DNA of 41,054 bases from Alphaproteobacteria bacterium (GTDB taxonomy: Bacteria; Pseudomonadota; Alphaproteobacteria; Micavibrionales; Micavibrionaceae): positions 1 to 41,054 of the forward strand of contig JAJRYK010000049.1 in assembly GCA_024275825.1 (NCBI GenBank), in the 5' to 3' direction. The notes under the pieces are model-generated. The model was not told where the DNA came from. It saw only the letters and a program-made list of their open reading frames with translations, and did no database searches. Of this stretch, positions 1 through 7,568 are shown piece by piece. Within the stretch, counting starts at the first letter, position 1. The number at the start of each line of letters is the position of its first letter. The translations under genes and the position numbers were made by a program.

Positions 1-100
1 CCATCAAATCAGCCGCTGTGCGTGCCGTGACTTCGGCCACGAAAAACTCCAGCAACTTCCGCTGAACTCTATCCCTTAATCTGCAACGCTTTAAACCCAT
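1..100 (-). CDS. IS1595-family (IS1016-type) transposase, N-terminal fragment
   Basis: Only the first 33 codons are present, beginning at the ATG at 100-98, 21 bases inside the IS end. The translation starts MGLKRCRLRDRVQRKLLEFF and continues with a VAEVTARTAADLM stretch. That is the N-terminal helix-turn-helix region seen in IS1016-type transposases, which carry a 'F-V-A-x-V-T-A-R-T-A-A' block. Members of this family move DNA by a DDE-type (DDN/DDE) reaction; the catalytic part is not in the window. The reading frame is open to the window edge, so this is truncated by the window and not visibly broken. Confidence 0.85.
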   Translation of the reverse strand, partial: MGLKRCRLRDRVQRKLLEFFVAEVTARTAADLM

Positions 101-139
101 AAACTATCCTAAATAATTTTACTTATCTACGACAGCCCC
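1..139 (-). mobile_element. IS1595-family insertion sequence, left copy, transposase 5' end
   Basis: The terminal inverted repeat, read on the minus strand from 139 to 121, is GGGGCTGTCGTAGATAAGT. The same 19 bases occur at 40915-40933, at the edge of the other copy. Inside this end lies the start of a transposase (see 1-100). The GGGGCTGT end and the transposase N-terminus fit the IS1016-like group of the IS1595 family, from memory of the family. The rest of the element lies outside the window. The flanking 8 bases (140-147) do not match those beside the right copy, so the two copies are not one duplicated target. Confidence 0.85.
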
Positions 140-234
140 TAAAACAATCATAAAATTTTATCTAATTTAAATCCTTTTTTTATATATATTTGATATTATA
201 GAAAATATAGGGTTAAGTGTAGAAGGGTTTTCAG

Positions 235-384
235 ATGGGTGTTAGGAATAGGGTGCAGCAGGCTCTCGAGGGAGAAGTGCAAGTCGGGGTTGATATTCTC
301 GTGGGAGATGAATCGCAAGGCGCGCTTGAAAAGCTGCGTTTGGACGTGGCGCTTCAGGATATTGGCTTTGATGAGGAGTGTTAG
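235..384 (+). CDS. Small unknown protein (49 aa)
   Basis: A short open frame starting at an ATG preceded by GAAGGG seven bases upstream, a good ribosome-binding site, in an otherwise AT-rich stretch next to the IS end. The product is acidic and soluble-looking (MGVRNRVQQALEGEVQ..., ending DIGFDEEC), and its codon choice resembles the core genes of the window. The stop at 382-384 is followed within a few bases by the convergent end of the 392-637 gene. I do not recognise the family. It could be a remnant of a longer gene cut by the IS insertion, since the start lies only about 95 bases from the IS end. Confidence 0.5.
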   Translation: MGVRNRVQQALEGEVQVGVDILVGDESQGALEKLRLDVALQDIGFDEEC

Positions 385-391
385 ATCGCTT

Positions 392-637
392 TTATGCAGG
401 AGTGGCCAGTGTATATGTTGTGGCATTAGCTCTATAAAATGTAACTTTTCTTAAGGTATAGCGCTTTCCTTTTTTTAAATCGGGCTCGTTTCCGGAGCAA
501 AACCCTACCTGTAGGCGCTCTCCACTTTTTGTAGAAAAGCGGGCATGTACAAAAGAAATTATTGGATGCTCTGTTTTTTCTAAGCCAACAAAAGTGGCTG
601 TTATATTTTCTATTGTTCTATCTGGTAGCGGTTTCAT
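392..637 (-). CDS. Small unknown protein (81 aa)
   Basis: The frame is open from a GTG at 649, but the ATG at 637-635 is the more natural start, with GTGAGAG just upstream as a possible ribosome-binding site. The product (MKPLPDRTIENITATFVGLE...) is basic, with alternating beta-like segments and a short Lys-rich stretch (PDLKKGKRYTLRK), and has no signal peptide or membrane segment. I do not recognise a family. An 8-bp inverted repeat covers the presumed ribosome-binding site (see 641-666). It faces the small gene at 235-384 tail to tail. Confidence 0.5.
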   Translation of the reverse strand: MKPLPDRTIENITATFVGLEKTEHPIISFVHARFSTKSGERLQVGFCSGNEPDLKKGKRYTLRKVTFYRANATTYTLATPA

Positions 638-640
638 CTT

Positions 641-666
641 ATCTCTCACTTGCTTGAATGAGAGAT
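641..666. promoter_or_regulatory. Inverted repeat over the start region of the 392-637 gene
   Basis: ATCTCTCA (641-648) and TGAGAGAT (659-666) are perfect 8-bp arms around a 10-base spacer. On the minus strand the second arm contains the GAGAG that would serve as ribosome-binding site for the ATG at 637. There is no T-run, so a terminator for map is unlikely. It may be an operator or a translation-controlling hairpin; this is inference. Confidence 0.4.
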
Positions 667-708
667 ATGCTTACAGAAAACTTAAGTTTATGTCAATAAA
701 AGTAACGG

Positions 709-1536
709 TTACGCATATGGCGGCTTCGTATAACCCTTTGGCGAGTGCGTGAAAATTTCAAACCCATCATCGGTCACGGCTAGCGTATGCTCAAATTGTG
801 CAGAGAGGCCGCGATCACGCGTGACGGCTGTCCAGCCATCTGCCAGTACTTTTGTGCTGGCTTTTCCTGTATTAATCATTGGCTCGATCGTGAAGAACAT
901 ACCGGCCTCAAGTACCGTGCCTTCGCCGGGATTGCCGACATGCATGACAGAGGGCGGGGCGTGGAATACGCGGCCCAAGCCGTGCCCGCAGAAATCTGTG
1001 ACCACGCCGTAGCGATGGCTCTCGGCCAGACTCTGGATCGCATAGCCAACATCGCCGAGCGTCGCGCCGGGTTTGACGACGTCTATCCCGGCCATCAGAC
1101 AATCATAGGTAATGTCGACGAGGCGCTTGGCCTTCACGGAAATTTTATCGCCCACCATATACATGCGCGATGTATCACCGTGCCAGCCATCAAGGATAAC
1201 GGTCACATCGATATTGAGGATATCGCCCTCGCGCAGCTTGCGGTCTTCTGGAATGCCGTGACAGACCACGTGATTGATCGAGGTGCAGATGGATTTTGGG
1301 AATCCGGGCCGCCCCGGCGCTTCGCCGTAATTGAGTGGGGCCGGAATAGCGCCATTTTTTGTGATGAAATCAAAGCAGAGCTTATCCAGCGCTTCGGTCG
1401 TTACGCCCGGCACAACGTGCGGTGTGATCATATCCAGTGTTTCCGCCGCGAGGCGCCCAGCCTTGCGCATGCCCTTGAAGCTCTCTGGCGGGTGAAGTTC
1501 TATGCCCTCGGCAGTAAATTTTGATTTTGCGCTCAT
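709..1536 (-). CDS. map: Methionine aminopeptidase, type I
   Basis: Removes the N-terminal methionine from nascent proteins in the cytoplasm, using two divalent metal ions. The 275-residue product shows the full pita-bread metalloprotease signature: His93 (VCHGIP), Asp110 (NIDVT), Asp121 (GDTSRM), His185 (CGHGLG), Glu218 (FTIEPM) and Glu249 (QFEHT). The length is typical of alphaproteobacterial type I enzymes, which carry a short N-terminal extension and no zinc-finger domain. The start ATG at 1536 is preceded by AGAAG. It lies just downstream of tRNA-Leu on the same strand and may be co-transcribed with it. Confidence 0.97.
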   Translation of the reverse strand: MSAKSKFTAEGIELHPPESFKGMRKAGRLAAETLDMITPHVVPGVTTEALDKLCFDFITKNGAIPAPLNYGEAPGRPGFPKSICTSINHVVCHGIPEDRKLREGDILNIDVTVILDGWHGDTSRMYMVGDKISVKAKRLVDITYDCLMAGIDVVKPGATLGDVGYAIQSLAESHRYGVVTDFCGHGLGRVFHAPPSVMHVGNPGEGTVLEAGMFFTIEPMINTGKASTKVLADGWTAVTRDRGLSAQFEHTLAVTDDGFEIFTHSPKGYTKPPYA

Positions 1537-1556
1537 AGTTTTGCTTCTTGTTTAAA

Positions 1557-1642
1557 TGGTGGGCCTGGCGAGACTTGAACTCGCACGTCCGTAAGGACAA
1601 CGGATTTTAAGTCCGCAGCGTCTACCATTCCGCCACAGGCCC
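1557..1642 (-). tRNA. tRNA-Leu (anticodon UAA)
   Basis: On the minus strand the 5' acceptor arm GGGCCTG pairs with CAGGCCC, followed by discriminator A and an encoded CCA (1559-1557). The D-arm contains GGCGGAATGGTAGACGC. The anticodon loop reads CTTAAAA, giving anticodon TAA. A long variable arm (TGTCCTTACGGACG) identifies a class II leucine tRNA, and the T-arm has GTTCAAG. It is read in the same direction as map, about 20 bases before that start codon. Confidence 0.97.
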
Positions 1643-1833
1643 TTGGTCATCGATCCTTGTTGCTTGGCGTCGTTGCTCTTCGCTTGCGTAGTTAAACTTA
1701 CGCGGCGTTCATCGCGTTTAGCCAAGCGACAAATCTCTTTGACCAACGCGCTTATGTGTAGCGCGTTAACACCGCTGAAGATAAGCATAGAAAAAACCCT
1801 TATGCAATCCTCTGCGTTATGAGGCGTGTAAAA

Positions 1834-2472
1834 TTACCCGGACAGTTTGTGTGGGTTGTTTTTTAGGCGCTTATTGTCTCCGGCCGTTAAAAAGCGATTG
1901 AGGTGAGACATGAGCCGTCCATAATCATAGGGCATATGGCCGTGAAAAGTGCGATCTTTCATCATAATAATCGGCTTTTTACTGATGCCCTTAACCACTA
2001 CAGGGGGGCGTGACATACGTGTTTCCTGACCGTGCGCGTTAAGGAACAGGCATTGCTTCATAGCGCGCACATGGCTGAAATCAAGACTGAAGCACGAGAG
2101 CGTTGAAAACTCCGAGAAGGAGATGTTCGCCCCGGTGATATCTGTCGCGCCAAATGATGCTCCCTTAAAGTCACAGGCTTGAATTTCCGAGTATGCAAAG
2201 CACGTATTATAGAGCACCGCATCCTTGAATAGTGCGCCATTGAGCATGCTTTCTGATAAATTGGCACCGCTCAAATTGCTGCCGGTAAAATCGGCATACG
2301 GCATGATGGCGTTGTCGAGATTGATGTTGCTGAGATTGGAGTATTGTAGATCGGCATAGGCCAAGCTTACGTTGTTTTGTACAGCATTTTCTATGCAGTC
2401 ATTGGTGTTTTCAAAGGTGCCTTCATACAGTAGGCTATAGTCTTTATACGAGTGTATTTTGATGTTATTCAT
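1834..2472 (-). CDS. Pentapeptide-repeat protein
   Basis: A 212-residue protein with a run of A(D/N)LXX-type pentapeptides between about residues 35 and 135 (for example YADLQYSNLSNINLDNA, then YADFTGSNLSGANLSESM). These would form a short right-handed quadrilateral beta-helix. The last 60 residues are basic (RTFHGHMPYDYGRLMSHLNR...) and have no repeats. There is no signal peptide, so it is probably cytoplasmic. The start is supported by GGGAG about ten bases upstream. It is divergent from uvrC across 210 bases in which I see no other gene. Some family members bind gyrase as DNA mimics, but nothing here shows that role. Confidence 0.85.
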   Translation of the reverse strand: MNNIKIHSYKDYSLLYEGTFENTNDCIENAVQNNVSLAYADLQYSNLSNINLDNAIMPYADFTGSNLSGANLSESMLNGALFKDAVLYNTCFAYSEIQACDFKGASFGATDITGANISFSEFSTLSCFSLDFSHVRAMKQCLFLNAHGQETRMSRPPVVVKGISKKPIIMMKDRTFHGHMPYDYGRLMSHLNRFLTAGDNKRLKNNPHKLSG

Positions 2473-2682
2473 CGATTAGCTCCCACACTTAGTTTACTCT
2501 AGTCATTTTTAGTCAGATTAATTTTCCCGGTTTAATCTGTTTGGTTATGTGCAAGTAGTAGTTGCATTTTGAAAATATTGTCAAGTACATTATGAATATC
2601 TAAAGTATAGGATTTGCGTGAAAACACGCTTTAATTGGTTGATAAACTTGCTAGAAGTGAAGGGTAGCCTTAGGTTTTTGTA

Positions 2683-4542
2683 ATGATTGAGCAGGTGCAG
2701 CAAACGTCTTTAAAAAAAGGCTGTCATACAATTGCAACCTATGTAAAAAGGTTGAAGAACACCCCTGGCGTGTATCGAATGCTGTCTGAGCGGGGCGATG
2801 TTTTATATGTGGGTAAGGCAAAGGCGCTTAAAAAACGTGTGAACTCCTATACCAATCCAAACCGCCTGACGATCCGGTTGCAGCGCATGGTGGCGCTGAC
2901 ACATGCAATGGAGTTTGTGGAGACGCATACGTAGGCGGAAGCGCTTTTGCTCGAGTCTAATCTGATCAAAAAGCTTAAGCCCCGCTATAATATCTTGCTG
3001 CGCGATGATAAATCTTTTCCTTATATTTTGATTACGGGCAATCACGACTTTCCGCTGGTCACCAAGCATCGCGGTGCGAAAAAGCCGAAGGGGCAGTATT
3101 TTGGGCCGTTCGCCGGGGCGGGCGATGTGAACCGGACGATTGCGATCCTGCAGCGTGTGTTCTTGCTCCGTAATTGCAGCGACAATGTTTTCGCCAATCG
3201 CAGCCGTCCGTGCTTGCAATATCACATCAAGCGCTGCACCGCGCCGTGCGTGGGGAAGGTGACGCAGGGCGAATATGCTGCGCAGGTGGCAGAGGCTCAG
3301 GATTACCTGGAGGGTAAAAGCAAGGCCGTTCAAACGCGTATGTCAAAGGCGATGCAAAAGGCGAGCGATGATCAAGATTACGAGCGCGCGGCGCATTTTC
3401 GCGACCGTATCCGCGCGCTGACTTCCATTCAGGCGCGGCAGGATATTAATATCGAGGGGCTCGGTAATGCCGATGTGATCGCGCTGGTGCAAAAGGGCGG
3501 GCGCAGTTGCGTGCAAGTATTTTTCTTCCGCGCAGGTCGGAATTACGGCAACCGCGCCTATTTCCCGCGCCATGATCAGGAGGACGCGCCAGAGGCTATT
3601 CTTTCCGCCTTTATTGCGCAGTTCTATGAGAATAAGCCGGTGCCGCAGGAGGTTGTGAGCTCGCATGTGCCGGAGGAGCGCGCACTGCTCGAAGAGGCGT
3701 TCTTGGATAAAATGAAGTATAAGGTGAACATCACAACGCCATCGCGCGGCAAGCGTAAGCGCTTGGTTGAATTTGTGCTGAAGAATGCGCAGGGCGCGCT
3801 GGCGCGTGATATGACGGAGCGGGCGAGCGAGGCGGTTCTTCTGCAAGGTGTCGCTGATTTGTTTGGTCTGGACGAGCCGCCGCGGCGTATTGAGGTCTAT
3901 GATAATTCCCACATTTCCGGCACGAATATGGTGGGCGGGATGATCGTGGCGGGGCCGGAAGGGCTCATGAAAAATGCCTACCGCAAACTCAATATCAAGC
4001 GCGCCGAGGCCGCCGATGATTACGGCATGATGCGCGAGGTTTTGGGGCGGCGCTTTAAGAAGGCGCTAGAGGGCGATGCGCATATCGGCGGAGAAGACTG
4101 GCCAGACATTGTACTGATTGATGGTGGTAAGGGGCAGCTGAGCGCTGTGACAGAGGTGCTGGAGGAGTACGGTATTTTGGATACGCTCACGCTAGTTGCG
4201 ATTGCGAAGGGCGAGGATCGTGATGCAGGGCGCGAGACGTTTTTTATGAATGGAAGGGCGCCGTTTCAGCGTCCGGTCAGCGACCCTGTGCTGTATTACC
4301 TGCAACGTCTGCGTGATGAAGCGCACCGCTTTGCTATCGGTACGCACCGCGCGCGGCGTACAAAACAAATCACCAGTTCGCCGCTCGATGAAATCGCCGG
4401 GATCGGCCCAAAACGCAAAAAAGCGCTGCTGCATCATTTTGGCTCCGCCAAAGCCATTGCGCAGGCGGGGGTGGAGGATATGGAGAAGGTTGAGGGAATC
4501 TCACGCGCGGTCGCGCAGAAAATTTATGATCATTTTCATTGA
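2683..4542 (+). pseudogene. uvrC: Excinuclease ABC subunit C, interrupted by an in-frame TAG
   Basis: UvrC makes both incisions around bulky DNA lesions in nucleotide excision repair. The reading frame is continuous over 620 codons, the normal length, except for a TAG at codon 84 (2932-2934). Before it is the GIY-YIG nuclease start (GVY 29-31, YVG 42-44). Directly after it the same frame continues AEALLLESNLIKKLKPRYN, the usual sequence, in which a Glu is expected at the stop (GAG to TAG). The C-terminal part is intact: UVR motif (DYERAAHFRDRI), the RNase H-like nuclease (YDNSHISG, LIDGGKGQL, RDEAHRFA) and helix-hairpin-helix repeats. A product restarted at the TTG at 2947 would lack most of the GIY-YIG domain. 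No second defect is visible, so the change is recent, a sequencing error, or read through. Confidence 0.93.
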
Positions 4543-4779
4543 ATATAAAGCACACAAAACCACTTTCGATACGCCGCCTGTGTGTAACCGCATTTTTAAA
4601 AACAAAAACAATTCACTATCATTTTTCTTTAAAAAAATGGTGACTCTGCACTTGCGAGAGGGGGGTGGTCATGATACCGTCCGTATCAATTCAGATATAT
4701 TTAAATTCAAAACGAGACGTTTTCTTATTGCGCTGTATTGCGTTGTCAGTGGGCGTTTCACAAGAAGGGGATAGACACC

Positions 4780-5646
4780 ATGTTTCACCGCGTGACACCA
4801 GAACATAAGCCCAAAGAGGCACAAAAAGAGACTGAAGAGCAGGCCGTTCCAGCGAGCGAAAAGGCCACTGAAACGACAAGTGAAAAAACCACCGATTCAA
4901 CTGACCTGAGCACTGAGGACAATACAACAGATGAGCAAACATCTGATCTGCGTAAAACTGCTGACCATAAACCATCAAACACAGAAAACACACAAGAGGA
5001 CACACCAACAATGAACCAATTTACGCAAGGCACGCCAGCAGATACAAATACAAATGAGCAGGCGCAAACAGGCACGTTTGAAAAAGTGACAAGCTCTTAC
5101 CAGCGTCCAGGTCAAGCGCCAGTTGCACAGCAGGCAGCACCTTACGCATCTACATATGCGGCACCAACCGCGCCGGTAACACATGAAACCGCACAAACAG
5201 GCGAGCGTATGCTGACCATTGGTCGCGGTATCACAATGTCTGGTGAGATCGATTCTTGTGACTATTTGTTGGTTGAAGGAACTGTTGAAGCTGCCCTTAA
5301 GGGCGCCAGCGTTCTGGATATCTCAGAAAGCGGAACATTTTACGGCACTGTTGAAATCGATGAAGCCACTGTTGCTGGTCGTTTCGAAGGCGACATCACA
5401 GTGAATGGTCGTTTGACGATCCGTGCTGGCGGTATCGTGACGGGGTCAATTGCTTATAAAGAGCTTGAAGTTGAATCTGGCGCGGTGATTGATGGTCGTT
5501 TGACACCAGTTTCTGTCGCTAAGCCAGTGCAAGTGGCTAAGCCGATGAGCAAGCCTGCTGCTAAGGTTGACCAGACACCAGCCAAGGTTGATGTCGCACC
5601 AGCCAACACTGACGGAGGGCTATTCTCCAATAAGGCGACCTCTTAA
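4780..5646 (+). CDS. Bactofilin
   Basis: Bactofilins polymerise into nucleotide-free beta-helical filaments that organise cell shape or envelope assembly at the inner membrane. The C-terminal half (about residues 145-245) shows the bactofilin core: MLTIGRGITMSGEIDSCD, then repeated G-x-V/I-x-G turns such as EGTVEAA, YGTVEID, RFEGDITVNGRL and VTGSIAYKELEVESGAVIDG. The first 140 residues are Thr/Glu/Gln-rich and disordered-looking. The tail is Lys/Ala/Pro-rich (repeated AKPV, AKVD), and no membrane segment is present. I chose the ATG at 4780 because AGAAGGGG lies eight bases before it; an upstream TTG in frame is less likely. A hairpin terminator follows at 5688. Confidence 0.88.
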   Translation: MFHRVTPEHKPKEAQKETEEQAVPASEKATETTSEKTTDSTDLSTEDNTTDEQTSDLRKTADHKPSNTENTQEDTPTMNQFTQGTPADTNTNEQAQTGTFEKVTSSYQRPGQAPVAQQAAPYASTYAAPTAPVTHETAQTGERMLTIGRGITMSGEIDSCDYLLVEGTVEAALKGASVLDISESGTFYGTVEIDEATVAGRFEGDITVNGRLTIRAGGIVTGSIAYKELEVESGAVIDGRLTPVSVAKPVQVAKPMSKPAAKVDQTPAKVDVAPANTDGGLFSNKATS

Positions 5647-5687
5647 TTAGATTTAATTGGACCTTCATCCATAAATAAAGTATACAT

Positions 5688-5734
5688 ATTAACCCAAGCT
5701 ATAAATTATACATAATGGCTTGGGTTAATTTTAT
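5688..5734 (+). terminator. Rho-independent-like terminator after bactofilin
   Basis: ATTAACCCAAGC (5688-5699) and GCTTGGGTTAAT (5718-5729) form a perfect 12-bp stem around an AT-rich 18-base loop, followed by TTTAT. It sits 41 bases after the bactofilin stop. The large loop makes it an imperfect intrinsic terminator. Confidence 0.65.
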
Positions 5735-5760
5735 GTGAGATAGAAGAAAAAGAGAATAAA

Positions 5761-6249
5761 ATGCTGCGTAATAATAGCTTGAGTGTCCTGATCGCCCTGT
5801 TTGTAGGGCTTAGTGTCTTTGGCGCGAAAGAGCTTCTAAAAACTGATGAAACTGGTCGTGCGCAAGCGGCGGCAGCCAATATCGCAGCGGAATCTGGTAA
5901 AATTCATAACGCGCTGCAGGCTGATATTTTACGCGAAATCTCTTATAATCCGAATGCTGTGCTGCGCCTGAAGGGACGTGATATTGTCGAGGCCCTCAAA
6001 GCCCCGGGCCTGATCCGCAAAGATCTGCCGACAGTGATTTGGCAATATCGTTCTGATCAATGTGTGCTTGATGTGTTCTTCAAAACGTCATCTGGCGAGG
6101 TCGAAAGCGCAAGGCCTGCGCATTACGAGCTGCGGATGCGCGATGGCCGCGAAGACCAGGAAAGCGTCGCAGCGTGTATGAAAAATATCGCCCGTCACAA
6201 AACTGGCTTGCGTATGGTTGATTTGAAATCTGTCTATAAGGCGCTTTAG
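5761..6249 (+). CDS. Membrane-anchored or secreted unknown protein (162 aa)
   Basis: The N-terminus is a single hydrophobic segment (LSVLIALFVGLSVFGA, residues 7-22) after a short positively charged start, consistent with an inner-membrane anchor or uncleaved signal. An Ala-rich helix (RAQAAAANIAAES) follows, then a mixed soluble domain with two cysteines (DQCVLDVFF and VAACMKNI) that could form a disulfide in the periplasm. The start has a purine-rich ribosome-binding site (AGAAGAAAAAGAGAA). Its last four bases overlap the end of convergent nth. I do not recognise the family. Confidence 0.75.
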   Translation: MLRNNSLSVLIALFVGLSVFGAKELLKTDETGRAQAAAANIAAESGKIHNALQADILREISYNPNAVLRLKGRDIVEALKAPGLIRKDLPTVIWQYRSDQCVLDVFFKTSSGEVESARPAHYELRMRDGREDQESVAACMKNIARHKTGLRMVDLKSVYKAL

Positions 6250-6890
6250 GCCGTTTTATCCTTAAACCCACATAAATCAGACACAATACAGGCCGCGCAA
6301 TCCGGCGTGCGGGCCTTGCACACATAACGCCCATGCAGGATTAGCCAGTGATGTGCGTCGCGCAGGAAGTCCTCCGGCACGCGGTTCATCAGCGCCGCTT
6401 CTACCTGTTCAACATTTTTGCCGAGTGCCAGACCTGTGCGGTTTGACACACGGAAGATATGCGTATCCACCGCCATCGTCAGCTCGCCAAATGCCGTGTT
6501 GAGCACAACATTGGCCGTCTTGCGCCCCACGCCGGGCAAGCGCATCAGCGCCGCGCGCGTGTTTGGCACTTCACCGCCAAACTCATTCACCAAAATCTCC
6601 GCCGCCGCGATCACGTTTTTGGCCTTGGTGTTGTAAAGCCCGATGGTTTTTATATGCGCCCGCAAACCCTCAAGCCCCAAATCCAACATCTCCTGTGGCG
6701 CTTGGACAATCTCGAACAACGCGGTCGTCGCCTTATTCACCCCTACATCCGTCGCTTGCGCCGACAGCGCCACGGCAACCAGCAGCGTGTACGGGTTCGT
6801 CCAGTTCAGCTCTGTCTCCGGCTGCGGATTGGCAGCGCGTAGGCGGGTGAAGAAGTCTTGAATTTGGGGTTTATTCATTAATTTTGACAT
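6246..6890 (-). CDS. nth: Endonuclease III (DNA glycosylase/AP lyase)
   Basis: Removes oxidised pyrimidines from DNA and nicks the abasic site in base excision repair. The 214-residue product has the family's helix-hairpin-helix (LPGVGRKTANVVL, residues 118-130) with the catalytic lysine at Lys124, and the catalytic aspartate at Asp142 (VDTHIFR). A C-terminal [4Fe-4S] loop has the expected C-X6-C-X2-C-X5-C spacing (Cys191, Cys198, Cys201, Cys207). A second ATG at codon 5 is an alternative start. It is divergent from the AraC-type gene at 6950 across 59 bases. Confidence 0.97.
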   Translation of the reverse strand: MSKLMNKPQIQDFFTRLRAANPQPETELNWTNPYTLLVAVALSAQATDVGVNKATTALFEIVQAPQEMLDLGLEGLRAHIKTIGLYNTKAKNVIAAAEILVNEFGGEVPNTRAALMRLPGVGRKTANVVLNTAFGELTMAVDTHIFRVSNRTGLALGKNVEQVEAALMNRVPEDFLRDAHHWLILHGRYVCKARTPDCAACIVSDLCGFKDKTA

Positions 6891-6949
6891 GCTTCGTCAT
6901 TAATATTAAAAAGGATGTATGAATATAAAGCTAGAGTATTGTATACGTC

Positions 6950-7510
6950 ATGCCAAGTGAGTTTGGAAAAGCTGTAAGGCTATCCGATTTTAACGAACAG
7001 CAGGCCACGCAAGAAACGCGGCAGCGGCAGCTTGTTATTCAGACCAAGGAAATGCTGCGTAAATTCGATTTGTCTGCAAAAGAGATAGCAGACGATCTTT
7101 GTGTTCCTTATTCCAAGTTGTTACAATACTTTAAAGATGATGTCGGATGCTCATTTTCTCAATATCGTGCAGATCACAAACTGTCTCGCATTAAGCGTTA
7201 TTTAAGAAGAACAAATGAAACCGTTTCAGATATAAGGCGCAATCTAGGTTATACGTCATCTGATAGTTTTAGTAAATTTTTTGCAAAACATGCTGGAATA
7301 TCTATTGTTCAATATAGAAAGAAAGTGCGTGTTGAGCGTGCGAAACAACTTCTTTCTGCAAATTTTAAGATAAGTGACATTGCAAAAATGGTTGGGCTTA
7401 GTTCGGAAGCGCTGCTGCAAAATTTTAAACGATCTACAGGAATGTCACCGAGAGAGTGGCGGACAATACACAAATCTGGCGGTTTTAAATGTGAAAGTTT
7501 CGACATATAA
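6950..7510 (+). CDS. AraC-type regulator with three HTH units
   Basis: A 186-residue DNA-binding protein without a recognisable sensor domain. Three successive units share the AraC/XylS pattern of a helix-turn-helix followed by 'G-x-S-x-x-x-Y/W-R'. Unit 1 is about residues 38-75 (SAKEIADDLCVPYSKLLQYF, then FSQYR). Unit 2 is about 78-124 (SDIRRNLGYTSSDSFSKFF, then GISIVQYR). Unit 3 is about 128-176 (ISDIAKMVGLSSEALLQNFK, then MSPREWR). A normal AraC domain has two. The gene is more AT-rich than its neighbours, which hints at transfer. It precedes the Ada-like gene, which has its own AraC domain, so the pair may be functionally linked, although the regulated genes are unknown. Confidence 0.82.
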   Translation: MPSEFGKAVRLSDFNEQQATQETRQRQLVIQTKEMLRKFDLSAKEIADDLCVPYSKLLQYFKDDVGCSFSQYRADHKLSRIKRYLRRTNETVSDIRRNLGYTSSDSFSKFFAKHAGISIVQYRKKVRVERAKQLLSANFKISDIAKMVGLSSEALLQNFKRSTGMSPREWRTIHKSGGFKCESFDI

Positions 7511-7568
7511 TTAATAACCCCAAAAATCGGATTGGCTTTGTGTGGGTTTGTCCGGTATGACCTAATCT

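Noticed and set aside
196-426. 76-aa minus-strand frame opposite the 49-aa gene
   Set aside because: The plus-strand frame at 235-384 has a good ribosome-binding site and coding-like composition; this one has neither.
787-1524. Long plus-strand open frame (245 aa) opposite map
   Set aside because: It is antisense to a complete methionine aminopeptidase with all metal ligands; no ribosome-binding site or recognisable domain.
1552-1788. 78-aa minus-strand frame across the tRNA gene
   Set aside because: It runs through tRNA-Leu; the tRNA folds fully.
2932-2934. Genome-wide TAG recoding to explain uvrC
   Set aside because: TAG ends several intact genes here (hemW, dapB, helicase module, 49-aa gene) at normal lengths.
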